Below are positions 5,690 to 15,239 of a DNA stretch of 15,250 bases, piece after piece. This DNA is from DATHSN01 sp035464115. Lineage in GTDB: Bacteria > Actinomycetota > Acidimicrobiia > Acidimicrobiales > SKKL01. The DNA lies in the NCBI GenBank assembly GCA_035464115.1, contig DATHSN010000007.1:1-15250 (forward strand), given 5' to 3'. A program made the translations under genes and the position numbers. Under the pieces are notes generated by a model. That model saw only the letters and a program-made list of their open reading frames with translations, had not been told where the DNA came from and searched no databases. The first letter of the stretch is position 1. Every line of letters begins with the position of its first letter.

Positions 5690-6557
5690 GATCACCACCA
5701 TCGCCGCGCTGCGCTCCCGCCTCGACCGCGACCGGGCCGCCGGCCGCACCGTGGGCTTCGTGCCCACCATGGGCTACCTCCACGACGGCCACGCGTCGCT
5801 CGTGCGGGCCGCCCGTGCCGACACCGACGTGGTGGTGGCGTCGGTGTTCGTCAACCCGCTCCAGTTCGGCCCCACCGAGGACCTCGCCGCCTACCCCCGC
5901 GACCTCGACCACGACCGCCGCGTCGCGGCGGCCGCTGGCGTCGATGTGCTGTTCGTGCCGCCGACCACCGAGATGTACCCCGAGCCGGTGGTCACCACGG
6001 TGACGGTGGCGGGCACGGTCACCGAGTCGCTCGAGGGTGCCACCCGGCCCACCCACTTCGCCGGGGTGGCCACCGTGGTCGCCAAGCTGTTCAACATCGT
6101 GGGGCCCTGCCGGGCCTACTTCGGCGAGAAGGACGCGCAACAGCTCGCCGTCGTCCGCCGCATGGTCCGCGACCTCTCGATCCCGGTCGAGGTGGTCGGC
6201 TGCCCGATCGTGCGCGAGCCCGACGGGCTCGCCCTGTCGAGCCGCAACGCCTACCTCACCGCGGCGGAGCGGGCGGTGGCGCCCGTCGTGCACCGCGCCC
6301 TCCTCGCCGGTGCCGACCGCGTCGCCGCCGGCGCCGACCACGCCGACGAGGTCCGCGCCGCCATGGCCGCCGTGCTCGCCGCTGAGCCCCTCCTCGAGGT
6401 CGACTACGCCGAGGTCGTCGACCCCGACACGTTCGTGGCGCTCGGCGACCTGGCCGACGCGCCCGACGAGGTCCGCCTGCTCGTCGCCGCCCGCCTCGGC
6501 CGCCCCCGACTCATCGACAACCTGGGCGCCCGCCGCCCCCGGAGGGACCGCTCGTGA
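5682..6557 (+). CDS. panC: Pantoate--beta-alanine ligase (pantothenate synthetase)
   Basis: ATP-dependent condensation of pantoate with beta-alanine to give pantothenate, via a pantoyl-adenylate. 291 residues, near the family norm. Motifs: FVPTMGYLHDGHASL (26-40) with the HxGH nucleotide-binding signature at 34-37, SVFVNPLQFGPTEDL (54-68), the YFGEKDAQQL region (146-155), and the KMSKS-like LALSSRNAYL (183-192). The C-terminal domain ends VDYAEVVDPDTF...RLIDNLG. The GTG start overlaps the upstream gene by 8 bases and the stop overlaps nadB by GTGA. The usual actinobacterial neighbour panD, which makes beta-alanine, does not follow; nadB does. Confidence 0.96.
   Translation: MDEITTIAALRSRLDRDRAAGRTVGFVPTMGYLHDGHASLVRAARADTDVVVASVFVNPLQFGPTEDLAAYPRDLDHDRRVAAAAGVDVLFVPPTTEMYPEPVVTTVTVAGTVTESLEGATRPTHFAGVATVVAKLFNIVGPCRAYFGEKDAQQLAVVRRMVRDLSIPVEVVGCPIVREPDGLALSSRNAYLTAAERAVAPVVHRALLAGADRVAAGADHADEVRAAMAAVLAAEPLLEVDYAEVVDPDTFVALGDLADAPDEVRLLVAARLGRPRLIDNLGARRPRRDRS
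6541..6547 (+). promoter_or_regulatory. Ribosome-binding site of nadB
   Basis: GGAGGGA lies 6 bases before the nadB GTG and inside the last codons of panC. It supports a start exactly at the GTGA overlap. Confidence 0.7.
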
Positions 6558-8215
6558 CCGACCCCGACACCGACGCCGTGGTCGTCGACCACCTCGACCT
6601 GCTCGTGCTCGGCAGCGGGGTGGCGGGGCTCTCCGCCGCCGTGCGCGCCGCCGAGGCCCACGCCATGCGGGTGGGGGTGCTCACCAAGGGCGAGATCGAG
6701 CAGACCACCACCCGCTGGGCCCAGGGTGGCGTCGCCGCGGTGCTCGCCGGCGACCCCGACTCCACCGACCTGCACCTCGCCGACACCCTCGCCGCCGGCG
6801 CCGGGCTGTGCGACGTCGAGGCGGTGCGGGTGCTCGTCGACGAGGGCCCGGCCCGGGTCAGCGAGCTCATCGCCCTCGGGGCCATGTTCGACCTCGACGC
6901 CGAGGGGCGCCTCGCGCTCGCCCGCGAGGGCGGCCACTCGCTGCCCCGCATCGTGCACGCGGGCGGGGCGGCCACCGGCGCCGAGATCGAGCGGGCGCTG
7001 GTCGCCGCCGTCGAGCAGACCGCGGCGCTGCTGCTCGAGCACACCTTCGCGCTCGACCTCATCGTCGAGGGGGGTCGGGCCCGCGGGGTCCGGGCCATCG
7101 GTCGCGACGGTCGACCCCTCGAGGTGCGGGCGCGCCACACGCTGCTCGCCACCGGCGGCGCCGGGCAGCTCTTCGCCGTCACGACCAACCCCACCGAGGC
7201 CACCGGCGACGGCATCGCCATGGCGCTGCGCGCCGGCGTGGCGGTGGCCGACCTCGAGTTCACCCAGTTCCACCCCACCGCGCTGCACCACCCGGCCATG
7301 CCCCGACCGCTGCTCTCCGAGGCGCTGCGGGGCCACGGGGCGCTCATCCGCGACGTCACCGGCGAGCGGTTCGTCGACGAGCTGCTGCCTCGCGACCGGG
7401 TGGCGCGGGCGATGGTGGCGCGCATGCGCGACCTCGGGGTCGACCACTGCGTGCTCGACGTCCGCCACCTCGACGGTTTCCCCTCGCGGTTCCCCACCAT
7501 CGACGCCGCCCTGCGCGAGGCCGGTCTCGACCCCACCGTCGACCTGCTGCCCATCGCCCCCGCAGCCCACTACCTGTGCGGCGGGGTGGTGGCCGACCTC
7601 GACGGCGCCACCAGCCTGCCCGGGCTCTGGGCGGCCGGCGAGGTCGCCTGCTCCGGTGTGCACGGGGCCAACCGCCTGGCGTCGAACTCGCTGCTCGACG
7701 GCATGGTGTTCGGGTTCCGATCGGTGGCCGCCATCGAGGCCGGCGTCGACGGGCCCCGCCCCACCGGCGCCATGCGCGCCGTCCTCGGCGCCGACGACAC
7801 CGGTCGGACCGACGTGATCGGCGGGCGGGCGCTCGGCCCGCTGCCCGCGCCGCACCCGGTGGCCACCGACCTCGACCGCAGCACCGCGCTGGCCCTCGAC
7901 CCCGAGGTCCCCGTCGACCCCCTCGCCCAACGCCACCAGCTCCAGGCCGAGCTCACCGCCGGGGCGGGCGTGGTGCGCGACGCCGACTCGCTCGCCGCCG
8001 CGGCGCGCGCCGTCGGACCGCTGCGCGCCGTCGTCGCCGACCCCACCGACGTCGACGCCGCCGAGACCCGCAACCTGGCCGACGTCGCCATCGCCATGAT
8101 CCGCGCCGCTGCGGCGCGCGAGGAGAGCCGGGGCTGTCACACCCGCACCGACCACGCCGACACCGACGACCACTTCCGGGTGCGGCTCGTGGTCGGACCC
8201 GACGTCGAGGCGTGA
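6554..8215 (+). CDS. nadB: L-aspartate oxidase
   Basis: FAD enzyme of de novo NAD synthesis that oxidises L-aspartate to iminoaspartate. 553 residues, close to the normal 530-550. The N-terminal dinucleotide fold is VLGSGVAGLSAAV (18-30); TTTRWAQGGVAAV (51-63) is the flavin-contact segment shared with succinate dehydrogenase; LLATGGAGQLF (197-207), QFHPTALHHP (238-247), EALRGHGALIRD (256-267), LPRDRVARAM (278-287) with catalytic Arg, AAHYLCGGVV (337-346) with catalytic His339, and GEVACSGVHGANRLASNSLL (362-381). The C-terminal SRGCHTRTDH (525-534) is also characteristic and helps separate it from fumarate reductase. The start is a GTG overlapping the panC stop. The partner quinolinate synthase gene nadA is not in the window. 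Confidence 0.95.
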   Translation: MTDPDTDAVVVDHLDLLVLGSGVAGLSAAVRAAEAHAMRVGVLTKGEIEQTTTRWAQGGVAAVLAGDPDSTDLHLADTLAAGAGLCDVEAVRVLVDEGPARVSELIALGAMFDLDAEGRLALAREGGHSLPRIVHAGGAATGAEIERALVAAVEQTAALLLEHTFALDLIVEGGRARGVRAIGRDGRPLEVRARHTLLATGGAGQLFAVTTNPTEATGDGIAMALRAGVAVADLEFTQFHPTALHHPAMPRPLLSEALRGHGALIRDVTGERFVDELLPRDRVARAMVARMRDLGVDHCVLDVRHLDGFPSRFPTIDAALREAGLDPTVDLLPIAPAAHYLCGGVVADLDGATSLPGLWAAGEVACSGVHGANRLASNSLLDGMVFGFRSVAAIEAGVDGPRPTGAMRAVLGADDTGRTDVIGGRALGPLPAPHPVATDLDRSTALALDPEVPVDPLAQRHQLQAELTAGAGVVRDADSLAAAARAVGPLRAVVADPTDVDAAETRNLADVAIAMIRAAAAREESRGCHTRTDHADTDDHFRVRLVVGPDVEA

Positions 8216-8264
8216 GCCACCGGATTCGGCGCCACCCGAGCGCGCACGGCAGGCTGTGGGGCCC

Positions 8265-9170
8265 ATGACCGCCCCCTGCGAGCCCCCGATCGGCGCCGTG
8301 CGCGCCGCCGTCACCCTCGCCCTCGTCGAGGACCTCACCCCTCTGGGCGACGTCAGCGCCGCGCTCGTCGACCCCGGTCGGCGCGCCCGCGGCGCCCTCG
8401 TGGCGCGCGCCGCGGGGCGCATCGCCGGCGGGGCGTGCGTGGTCGAGACCTTCCGCCAGGTCGACCCGTCGGTGTCGGTCACCTGGCTCGTGGCCGACTG
8501 CGGTGAGGTCGCCCCGGGGTCGGTCGTGGCTCGCATCGACGGTCCGCTCGCGTCGGTCCTCACCGCCGAGCGCACCGCCCTCAACTTCCTCGGGCACCTC
8601 TCGGGCATCGCCACGTCGGCGGCCCGCTACCGGGCGGCGGCCGACGGCCCCACGCTGGTGTGGGACACCCGCAAGACCACCCCGGGCCTCCGCGCCCTCG
8701 AGAAGGCGGCGGTGCGCGCCGGCGGGTGCGTCAACCACCGGGGGAACCTCAGCGAGTGGGTGATGTTGAAGGACAACCACCTCACCGGCACCACCATCAC
8801 CGAGGCGGTGGGGCGGGCCCGGTCGTGGTGGCCGGGGCGCACCGTGCAGGTCGAGTGCGACCGCCTCGACCAGGTGGTCGAGGCGGTGGCCGCCGGCGCC
8901 GACGCCGTGCTCATCGACAACATGACCCCCGATGCCGCCGCGCAGGCCGTCGCGGTGGCCCGTGACGGCGGCCGGCCGGTGCTCGTCGAGATCAGCGGCG
9001 GGATCACCCTCGACACCATCGGCGCCTACAGCCGCATCGGCGCCGACTGCATCTCGGTCGGCGCCATCACCAACTCCGCCCCCGTCCTCGACATCGGCCT
9101 CGACCTCGAGGCCGAGAAGGGGGAGAGCCTCGACCTCGACCTCGAGGCCGACGAGGGGGAGAGCCGCTGA
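8265..9170 (+). CDS. nadC: Nicotinate-nucleotide diphosphorylase (quinolinate phosphoribosyltransferase)
   Basis: Makes nicotinate mononucleotide from quinolinate and PRPP with loss of CO2. 301 residues from the ATG at 8265; an in-frame GTG at 8256 is an alternative. Motifs: ALVEDLTPLGDVSAALV (19-35), AERTALNFLGHLSGIAT (101-117), WDTRKTTPGLRALEKAAV (133-150), GGCVNHRGNLSEWVMLKDNH (153-172), VQVECDRLDQ (194-203), VLIDNM (215-220) and EISGGITLDTI (242-252). Family members usually end near the LDIGLDL seen at 275-281; here about 20 acidic residues follow, produced by an in-frame 36-base duplication. The gene begins 49 bases after nadB and its stop overlaps the coaX ATG by one base. A weak CAGGCT box (8250-8255) precedes the start, without firm support. 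Confidence 0.95.
   Translation: MTAPCEPPIGAVRAAVTLALVEDLTPLGDVSAALVDPGRRARGALVARAAGRIAGGACVVETFRQVDPSVSVTWLVADCGEVAPGSVVARIDGPLASVLTAERTALNFLGHLSGIATSAARYRAAADGPTLVWDTRKTTPGLRALEKAAVRAGGCVNHRGNLSEWVMLKDNHLTGTTITEAVGRARSWWPGRTVQVECDRLDQVVEAVAAGADAVLIDNMTPDAAAQAVAVARDGGRPVLVEISGGITLDTIGAYSRIGADCISVGAITNSAPVLDIGLDLEAEKGESLDLDLEADEGESR
9099..9164 (+). repeat. 36-base-period duplication at the nadC 3' end, including the coaX ribosome-binding site
   Basis: Two 30-base copies at 9099-9128 and 9135-9164 match at 28 of 30 bases, with a 36-base period. Both are in frame and encode LDLEAEKGES and LDLEADEGES. Each copy ends in a purine-rich GGGGGAGAGC; the second provides the Shine-Dalgarno sequence of coaX. 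Confidence 0.9.
9153..9163 (+). promoter_or_regulatory. Ribosome-binding site of coaX
   Basis: The purine run GAGGGGGAGAG ends 6 bases before the coaX ATG. It lies inside the second copy of the nadC 3' duplication. Confidence 0.65.
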
Positions 9171-9967
9171 TGCTGCTCGCCATCGACGTGGGCAACACCC
9201 AGACCGTCATCGGGCTCTACGACCGGTCGCCGGCCGACGTGGCCCGGTCGGCCGACGAGGGGCTGGTCGACCACTGGCGCATCGCCACCAACCACGAGCG
9301 GACCTCCGACGAGCTGGCCGTGATGATCAGCGGCTTCCTCGGGTTCCACGGGTTCTCGTGGGACGACGACGTGCACGGCATCGCCGTGTGCTCGGGGGTC
9401 CCGCGGGTCACCCAGGCGCTGCGGGACATGACGGCGCGCTACTTCGGGTTCGCGCCGGTCGTGATCGCGCCGGGCGTCAAGACCGGCATCCCGGTGCTCT
9501 ACGACAACCCGAAGGAGGTGGGTGCCGACCGCATCGCCAACGCGGTGGCCGCGTTCCACCTCTTCGGCGGGCCCACCGTCGTGGTCGACTTCGGCACCGC
9601 CACCACCGTCGAGGTCATCTCGGCCAAGGGTGAGTACCTGGGGGGCGCCATCGCCCCGGGCATCGAGATCAGCCTCGACGCGCTGTTCCAGCGGGCGTCG
9701 GCGCTGCGCGCCGTCGAGCTGGTCGAGCCCCGCAGCGTCATCGGCAAGAGCACCGTGGAGTCGGTCCAGTCCGGCGCGATCTACGGCTTCGCGGGCCAGG
9801 TCGACGGGTTGGTCTCGCGCATCGTGACCGAGCTCGGGGCGTCCACGGTCATCGCCACCGGCGGATTGGGCTCGCTCATCGCGCCGTACTCGGCCACCAT
9901 CGACCGCAGCGAGCCCTGGCTCACCCTCCACGGGTTGCGCCTGGTCCACGACAAGAACGTCCCTTGA
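9170..9967 (+). CDS. coaX: Type III pantothenate kinase
   Basis: Phosphorylates pantothenate, the first step from pantothenate to coenzyme A. 265 residues, a normal length. ASKHA-fold motifs: AIDVGNTQTVIGLY (4-17) forms the phosphate-binding loop, PGVKTGIPVLYDNPKEVGAD (101-120) the pantothenate-site segment with GADR (118-121), VVVDFGTATTVEVI (137-150) the second phosphate loop, and GGAIAPGI (158-165). ATGGLG (229-234) is the adenosine-site Gly-rich turn. The ATG overlaps the nadC TGA by one base and has a strong purine-rich site upstream, so coupling to nadC is likely. It places the substrate (from PanC) and product steps in one operon. Confidence 0.96.
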   Translation: MLLAIDVGNTQTVIGLYDRSPADVARSADEGLVDHWRIATNHERTSDELAVMISGFLGFHGFSWDDDVHGIAVCSGVPRVTQALRDMTARYFGFAPVVIAPGVKTGIPVLYDNPKEVGADRIANAVAAFHLFGGPTVVVDFGTATTVEVISAKGEYLGGAIAPGIEISLDALFQRASALRAVELVEPRSVIGKSTVESVQSGAIYGFAGQVDGLVSRIVTELGASTVIATGGLGSLIAPYSATIDRSEPWLTLHGLRLVHDKNVP

Positions 9968-9989
9968 GCGCCCGACCGATCGCGAACCG

Positions 9990-11438
9990 ATGACCGAAAC
10001 CCCCGACGCCGCCCCCCCGGGCACCGAGCCGCCCGCCATCCCGTACCGCTGGGAGCCCGACGCCACCGCCGCCGGCCTCGCCGCCGACCACGGCGACCTC
10101 GAGCCGGGCACCGAGACCGACCGGGTCGTCACCGTGGCCGGACGGCTGATGCTGCGACGGGTCCAGGGCAAGCTGGCCTTCGGCACCCTCCAGGACGGAT
10201 CCGGACGCATCCAGCTGTTCGCCCCGTCGGCGTCCACCCCCGACTTCGCCGGCTTCGGCGATCTCCGCCTCGGCGACTGGATCGGTGTGCGGGGCATCGT
10301 CATGGTCACCCGCCGCGGCGAGCTGTCGGTGCGGGTCGACGAGTGGGTCCTGCTCGCCGAGGCCCGCCGGCCGTTCCCCGACAAGTGGCACGGGCTCACC
10401 GACACCGACACCCGCTACCGCCAGCGCTACGTCGACCTGTGGGTCACCGAGGAGTCGCGCCGGGCGTTCCTGCTGCGGTCGCGCACGCTGTCGCTCATCC
10501 GCCGGTTCCTCGAGGACCGCGGCTTCCTCGAGGTCGAGACCCCGGTGTTCCACCCGATCCCCGGTGGTGCCCTCGCCCGACCGTTCACCACCCACCACAA
10601 CGCGCTCGACCTCGACCTCTACCTGCGCATCGCCCCCGAGCTCTACCTCAAGCGCCTGGTGGTGGGCGGCGTCGAGCGGGTGTTCGAGATCGCCCGGGTG
10701 TTCCGCAACGAGGGGCTGTCGACCCGCCACAACCCCGAGTTCACGATGCTCGAGCTCTACCAGGCCTACGGCGACTACTCCGACGCCATGGCCATCACCG
10801 AGGAGCTGGTCGCCCACCTGGCCACCGAGCTGCTCGGCACCACGTCGCTCACCTACGGGGGACGCGACCTCGACCTGGCGCCGCCGTGGCGGCGGGCCAC
10901 CCTCGACGAGCTGGTCGCCGAGGCGGTCGGCCGCGAGCTCACCGTCGACACCCCCATCGGCGAGCTGCGCGCCGTCCTCGCCGGCCTCGACAGCCCCGTC
11001 GAGGATGCGTGGGGACCGGGCAAGGTCCTGCTCGAGATCTACGAGAAGGCGGTCGAGCACACCCTGTGGGGACCGGTGTTCGTCACCGACTACCCCGTCG
11101 AGGTGTCGCCCCTCGCCCGGGTGCACCGCAGCCGGCCCGGCTACGCCGAGCGCTTCGAGGCCATCGTCGCCGGCCGCGAGCTGGCCAACGCGTTCAGCGA
11201 GCTCATCGACCCCGACGACCAACGGGCCCGGTTCGAGGAGCAGGCGGCGTCGCGCGCCGCGGGCGACGCCGAGGCCATGGCCGTCGACGAGGACTACCTG
11301 CGCGCCCTCGAGTACGGGCTGCCGCCCACCGCCGGGCTCGGCATCGGCATCGACCGCCTGGTGATGCTCCTCGCCGACGTGGCGTCGATCCGCGACGTGG
11401 TGCTGTTCCCGACCCTGCGCCCCGAGCAGCCGTCCTGA
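9990..11438 (+). CDS. lysS: Lysyl-tRNA synthetase, class II
   Basis: Charges tRNA-Lys. 482 residues: a Pro/Asp-rich N-terminal stretch (1-40), an OB-fold anticodon-binding domain (about 46-125, with LAFGTLQDGSGRIQLF at 62-77), and a class II catalytic domain from about 135. Landmarks are TRYRQRYVDLW (141-151), motif 1 around FLEDRGFLEVETPVF (173-187), RIAPELYLKRLVVGGVERVF (213-232), motif 2 FEIARVFRNEG (232-242) with NPEFTMLELYQAY (248-260), the lysine-site segment RFEAIVAGRELANAFSEL (388-405), and motif 3 GLGIGIDRLVML (449-460). The ATG lies 22 bases after coaX, so it could be read with the cofactor operon. It converges on the polyprenyl synthase gene, with 31 bases between stops. Confidence 0.96.
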   Translation: MTETPDAAPPGTEPPAIPYRWEPDATAAGLAADHGDLEPGTETDRVVTVAGRLMLRRVQGKLAFGTLQDGSGRIQLFAPSASTPDFAGFGDLRLGDWIGVRGIVMVTRRGELSVRVDEWVLLAEARRPFPDKWHGLTDTDTRYRQRYVDLWVTEESRRAFLLRSRTLSLIRRFLEDRGFLEVETPVFHPIPGGALARPFTTHHNALDLDLYLRIAPELYLKRLVVGGVERVFEIARVFRNEGLSTRHNPEFTMLELYQAYGDYSDAMAITEELVAHLATELLGTTSLTYGGRDLDLAPPWRRATLDELVAEAVGRELTVDTPIGELRAVLAGLDSPVEDAWGPGKVLLEIYEKAVEHTLWGPVFVTDYPVEVSPLARVHRSRPGYAERFEAIVAGRELANAFSELIDPDDQRARFEEQAASRAAGDAEAMAVDEDYLRALEYGLPPTAGLGIGIDRLVMLLADVASIRDVVLFPTLRPEQPS

Positions 11439-11469
11439 CCCGTCGGCTCCCGGCGGGGCGGGGGCGGCG

Positions 11470-12462
11470 TCAGTGGGCGGCGGCGATGGCCTCGACCGAC
11501 GCGAGCAGCGCGTCGGCGGCGGCGGCCAGGGTGGTGGAGGCCTCGGTGCCGAACGGGCTGATGGCCTCGCGGGCGCCCTCGACGTAGCCCCGCGCCGTGG
11601 CGAGGGCGGCGTCGACCGAGCCGTTGGCCCGCACCAGGTCCCGGGCCCGGTCGCGCTCGTCGGCGCCGAGCGGTCGGCCGAGCAGCTCACCCAGCTCGGG
11701 ACCGAGGGGCGAGGCGAGCGCCCGGATGACCGGGAGGGTGTAGACGCCCTCGACCAGGTCGTTGCCGGCGGGCTTGCCGAGCTGCTCGTCGGTGGCGACC
11801 ACGTCGAGGACGTCGTCGACGATCTGGAACGCCATGCCGTAGCGCTCGCCGAACGCGGTGACCGCGTCGATGGCGTCGCGGTCGAGTCCGCCCACGATGC
11901 CGCCGATGCGACAGGCCGAGGCGAACAGCGACGCGGTCTTGCCGCCGATCGAGGCGAGGTAGCGCTCCTCGGTGCGGGTGGGATCGAAGATGGTCTGCAG
12001 CTCGAGCACCTGGCCCTCGCAGAGCCGGCCGATGGTGGCGGCGAGCAGCCCGGCGACCTCGGTGCCGAGCGACGCGGCGATCTCCGAGGCCTTGGCGAGG
12101 AGGAAGTCGCCGGCGAGGATGGCCACCAGGTTGCCCCAGCGGTGGTTGACGCTCTCGGCGCCCCGGCGGGTGACCGCCTCGTCCATCACGTCGTCGTGGT
12201 AGAGCGACCCGAGGTGCACGAGCTCGACCGACACGCCGCCGTGCACCGCGGCGTCGCTCGCCGGGGTGATGCGGGGCTGGTCGACCGCCGAGCAGGCGAC
12301 CCCGAACAGGGGCCGCACCCGCTTGCCCCCGGCCACGATCAGGTGGCTGGCGATCTCGGTGAGGAAGGGGTCGTCGGTGCGCACCGCGTGCCGCAGCGCC
12401 TCCTCGACCCGGTCGAGGTCGCCGGCGAGCGAGGGGTGGGTGAGCAGGGGTCCGGCCGACAC
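11470..12462 (-). CDS. Long-chain polyprenyl diphosphate synthase
   Basis: Trans-prenyltransferase that extends allylic diphosphates with isopentenyl diphosphate, probably for the menaquinone side chain. With the GTG start at 12462 it has 330 residues. Motifs: AGGKRVRP (44-51), the first Asp-rich motif DDVMD (90-94) preceded by HLGSLYH, the GK-T helix region GGKTASLF (173-180), and the second Asp-rich motif DDVLD (216-220) followed by GKPAGND. A Gly lies at the fifth position before the first Asp motif; small residues there usually allow long products, so a C35-C50 product is inferred. The frame stays open to 12735, but the GTG has a TAGCAT box 7 bases upstream and the extra residues look non-coding. 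Divergent from clpC. Confidence 0.92.
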   Translation of the reverse strand: MSAGPLLTHPSLAGDLDRVEEALRHAVRTDDPFLTEIASHLIVAGGKRVRPLFGVACSAVDQPRITPASDAAVHGGVSVELVHLGSLYHDDVMDEAVTRRGAESVNHRWGNLVAILAGDFLLAKASEIAASLGTEVAGLLAATIGRLCEGQVLELQTIFDPTRTEERYLASIGGKTASLFASACRIGGIVGGLDRDAIDAVTAFGERYGMAFQIVDDVLDVVATDEQLGKPAGNDLVEGVYTLPVIRALASPLGPELGELLGRPLGADERDRARDLVRANGSVDAALATARGYVEGAREAISPFGTEASTTLAAAADALLASVEAIAAAH

Positions 12463-12469
12463 GGAGGCG

Positions 12470-12475
12470 ATGCTA
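12470..12475 (-). promoter_or_regulatory. Candidate -10 box for the polyprenyl synthase (TAGCAT)
   Basis: Read on the minus strand, TAGCAT ends 7 bases before the GTG at 12462. The spacing fits a leaderless transcript and supports this start over the longer open frame. Confidence 0.5.
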
Positions 12476-12576
12476 CGGGAATCGGCGAGGGTTCCCCATC
12501 CCGGGCACGTGGCGCCCGTCACCCGTCGTCGGCGAGATGAGCCGATCGGCCGACGTGCGTTCAGGGGGCGCAGGGT

Positions 12577-12582
12577 TACACT
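12577..12582 (+). promoter_or_regulatory. Possible -10 box for clpC (TACACT)
   Basis: TACACT lies 36 bases before the clpC TTG, which would give a leader of roughly 30 bases carrying the hairpin and the Shine-Dalgarno site. No good -35 hexamer is seen 16-18 bases upstream. Confidence 0.4.
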
Positions 12583-12586
12583 CGAA

Positions 12587-12607
12587 CCACGAATCCCCGC
12601 TTCGTGG
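12587..12607 (+). promoter_or_regulatory. Inverted repeat in the clpC leader touching the ribosome-binding site
   Basis: CCACGAA (12587-12593) and TTCGTGG (12601-12607) are perfectly complementary around a 7-base loop. The right arm includes the first two bases of the GGGAGG site (12606-12611). It could be an RNA hairpin that limits ribosome access or a DNA operator; which one cannot be told from sequence. Confidence 0.5.
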
Positions 12608-12611
12608 GAGG
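12606..12611 (+). promoter_or_regulatory. Ribosome-binding site deciding the clpC TTG start
   Basis: GGGAGG lies 7 bases before TTG 12619. That start gives the conserved ClpC N-terminus MFERFTDRARR. The earlier in-frame GTG at 12604 has no ribosome-binding site and overlaps this one. Confidence 0.75.
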
Positions 12612-12618
12612 CACACCG

Positions 12619-15147
<2,529 letters not shown>

Positions 15148-15162
15148 GCCGGCCCCGATCGT

Positions 15163-15196
15163 CGCCGACGGCCCCGCTGTGGCGGGGCCGTCGGCG
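15163..15196 (+). terminator. Strong GC hairpin after clpC
   Basis: A perfect 15-base stem, CGCCGACGGCCCCGC (15163-15177) with its complement (15182-15196), closes a TGTG loop 15 bases after the clpC stop. There is no T-tract downstream, as is common for actinobacterial hairpin terminators. Position and stability make termination its likely role. Confidence 0.75.
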
Positions 15197-15208
15197 CGTC
15201 CGGGCCCG

Positions 15209-15239
15209 CGGGCGCAGCGCCCGTGCGGTCCGACGGACC
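15209..15239. repeat. Two further short inverted repeats downstream of the clpC terminator
   Basis: CGGGCGC-A-GCGCCCG (15209-15223) and GGTCC-GAC-GGACC (15227-15239) follow the main hairpin closely. They may be secondary terminator stems or part of the next intergenic region; the window ends before any further gene can be seen. Confidence 0.4.

Larger units (their letters stand above)
12463..12618. other. Divergent intergenic region between the polyprenyl synthase and clpC
   Basis: At 156 bases this is the longest non-coding gap in the window. It holds the minus-strand TAGCAT box, a 10-base perfect palindrome GCCGATCGGC (12541-12550), a plus-strand TACACT box (12577-12582), a 7-base-arm inverted repeat (12587-12607) and the clpC ribosome-binding site. 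I found no convincing ClgR, HspR or CIRCE operator by eye. Confidence 0.6.

Noticed and set aside
4358..5770. Open extension of the antiporter frame upstream of 4357 (minus strand)
   Set aside because: It overlaps the RCK_C gene and the DUF2520 gene. The translated residues are Arg/Gly-rich with no similarity to an N-terminal domain. The antiporter membrane domain is complete from the GTG at 4357.
6404..8614. Long minus-strand open frame opposite nadB and nadC (736 codons)
   Set aside because: Shadow of real genes on the plus strand; Gly/Val/His-rich low-complexity translation with no recognisable domain.
11418..11460. Hairpin between lysS and polyprenyl synthase (CGCCCCG with CGGGGCG)
   Set aside because: The arms are only 7 bases of pure GC, separated by about 30 bases. 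Such pairs are expected often by chance here.
9921..11690. Minus-strand open frame opposite lysS (589 codons)
   Set aside because: Antisense to a clear lysyl-tRNA synthetase and running into the next gene's territory; no domain seen.
12541..12550. Palindrome GCCGATCGGC upstream of clpC as an operator
   Set aside because: CGATCGGC-type words occur at several other places in the window (for example near 108 and 8287), so chance in this base composition is a sufficient explanation.
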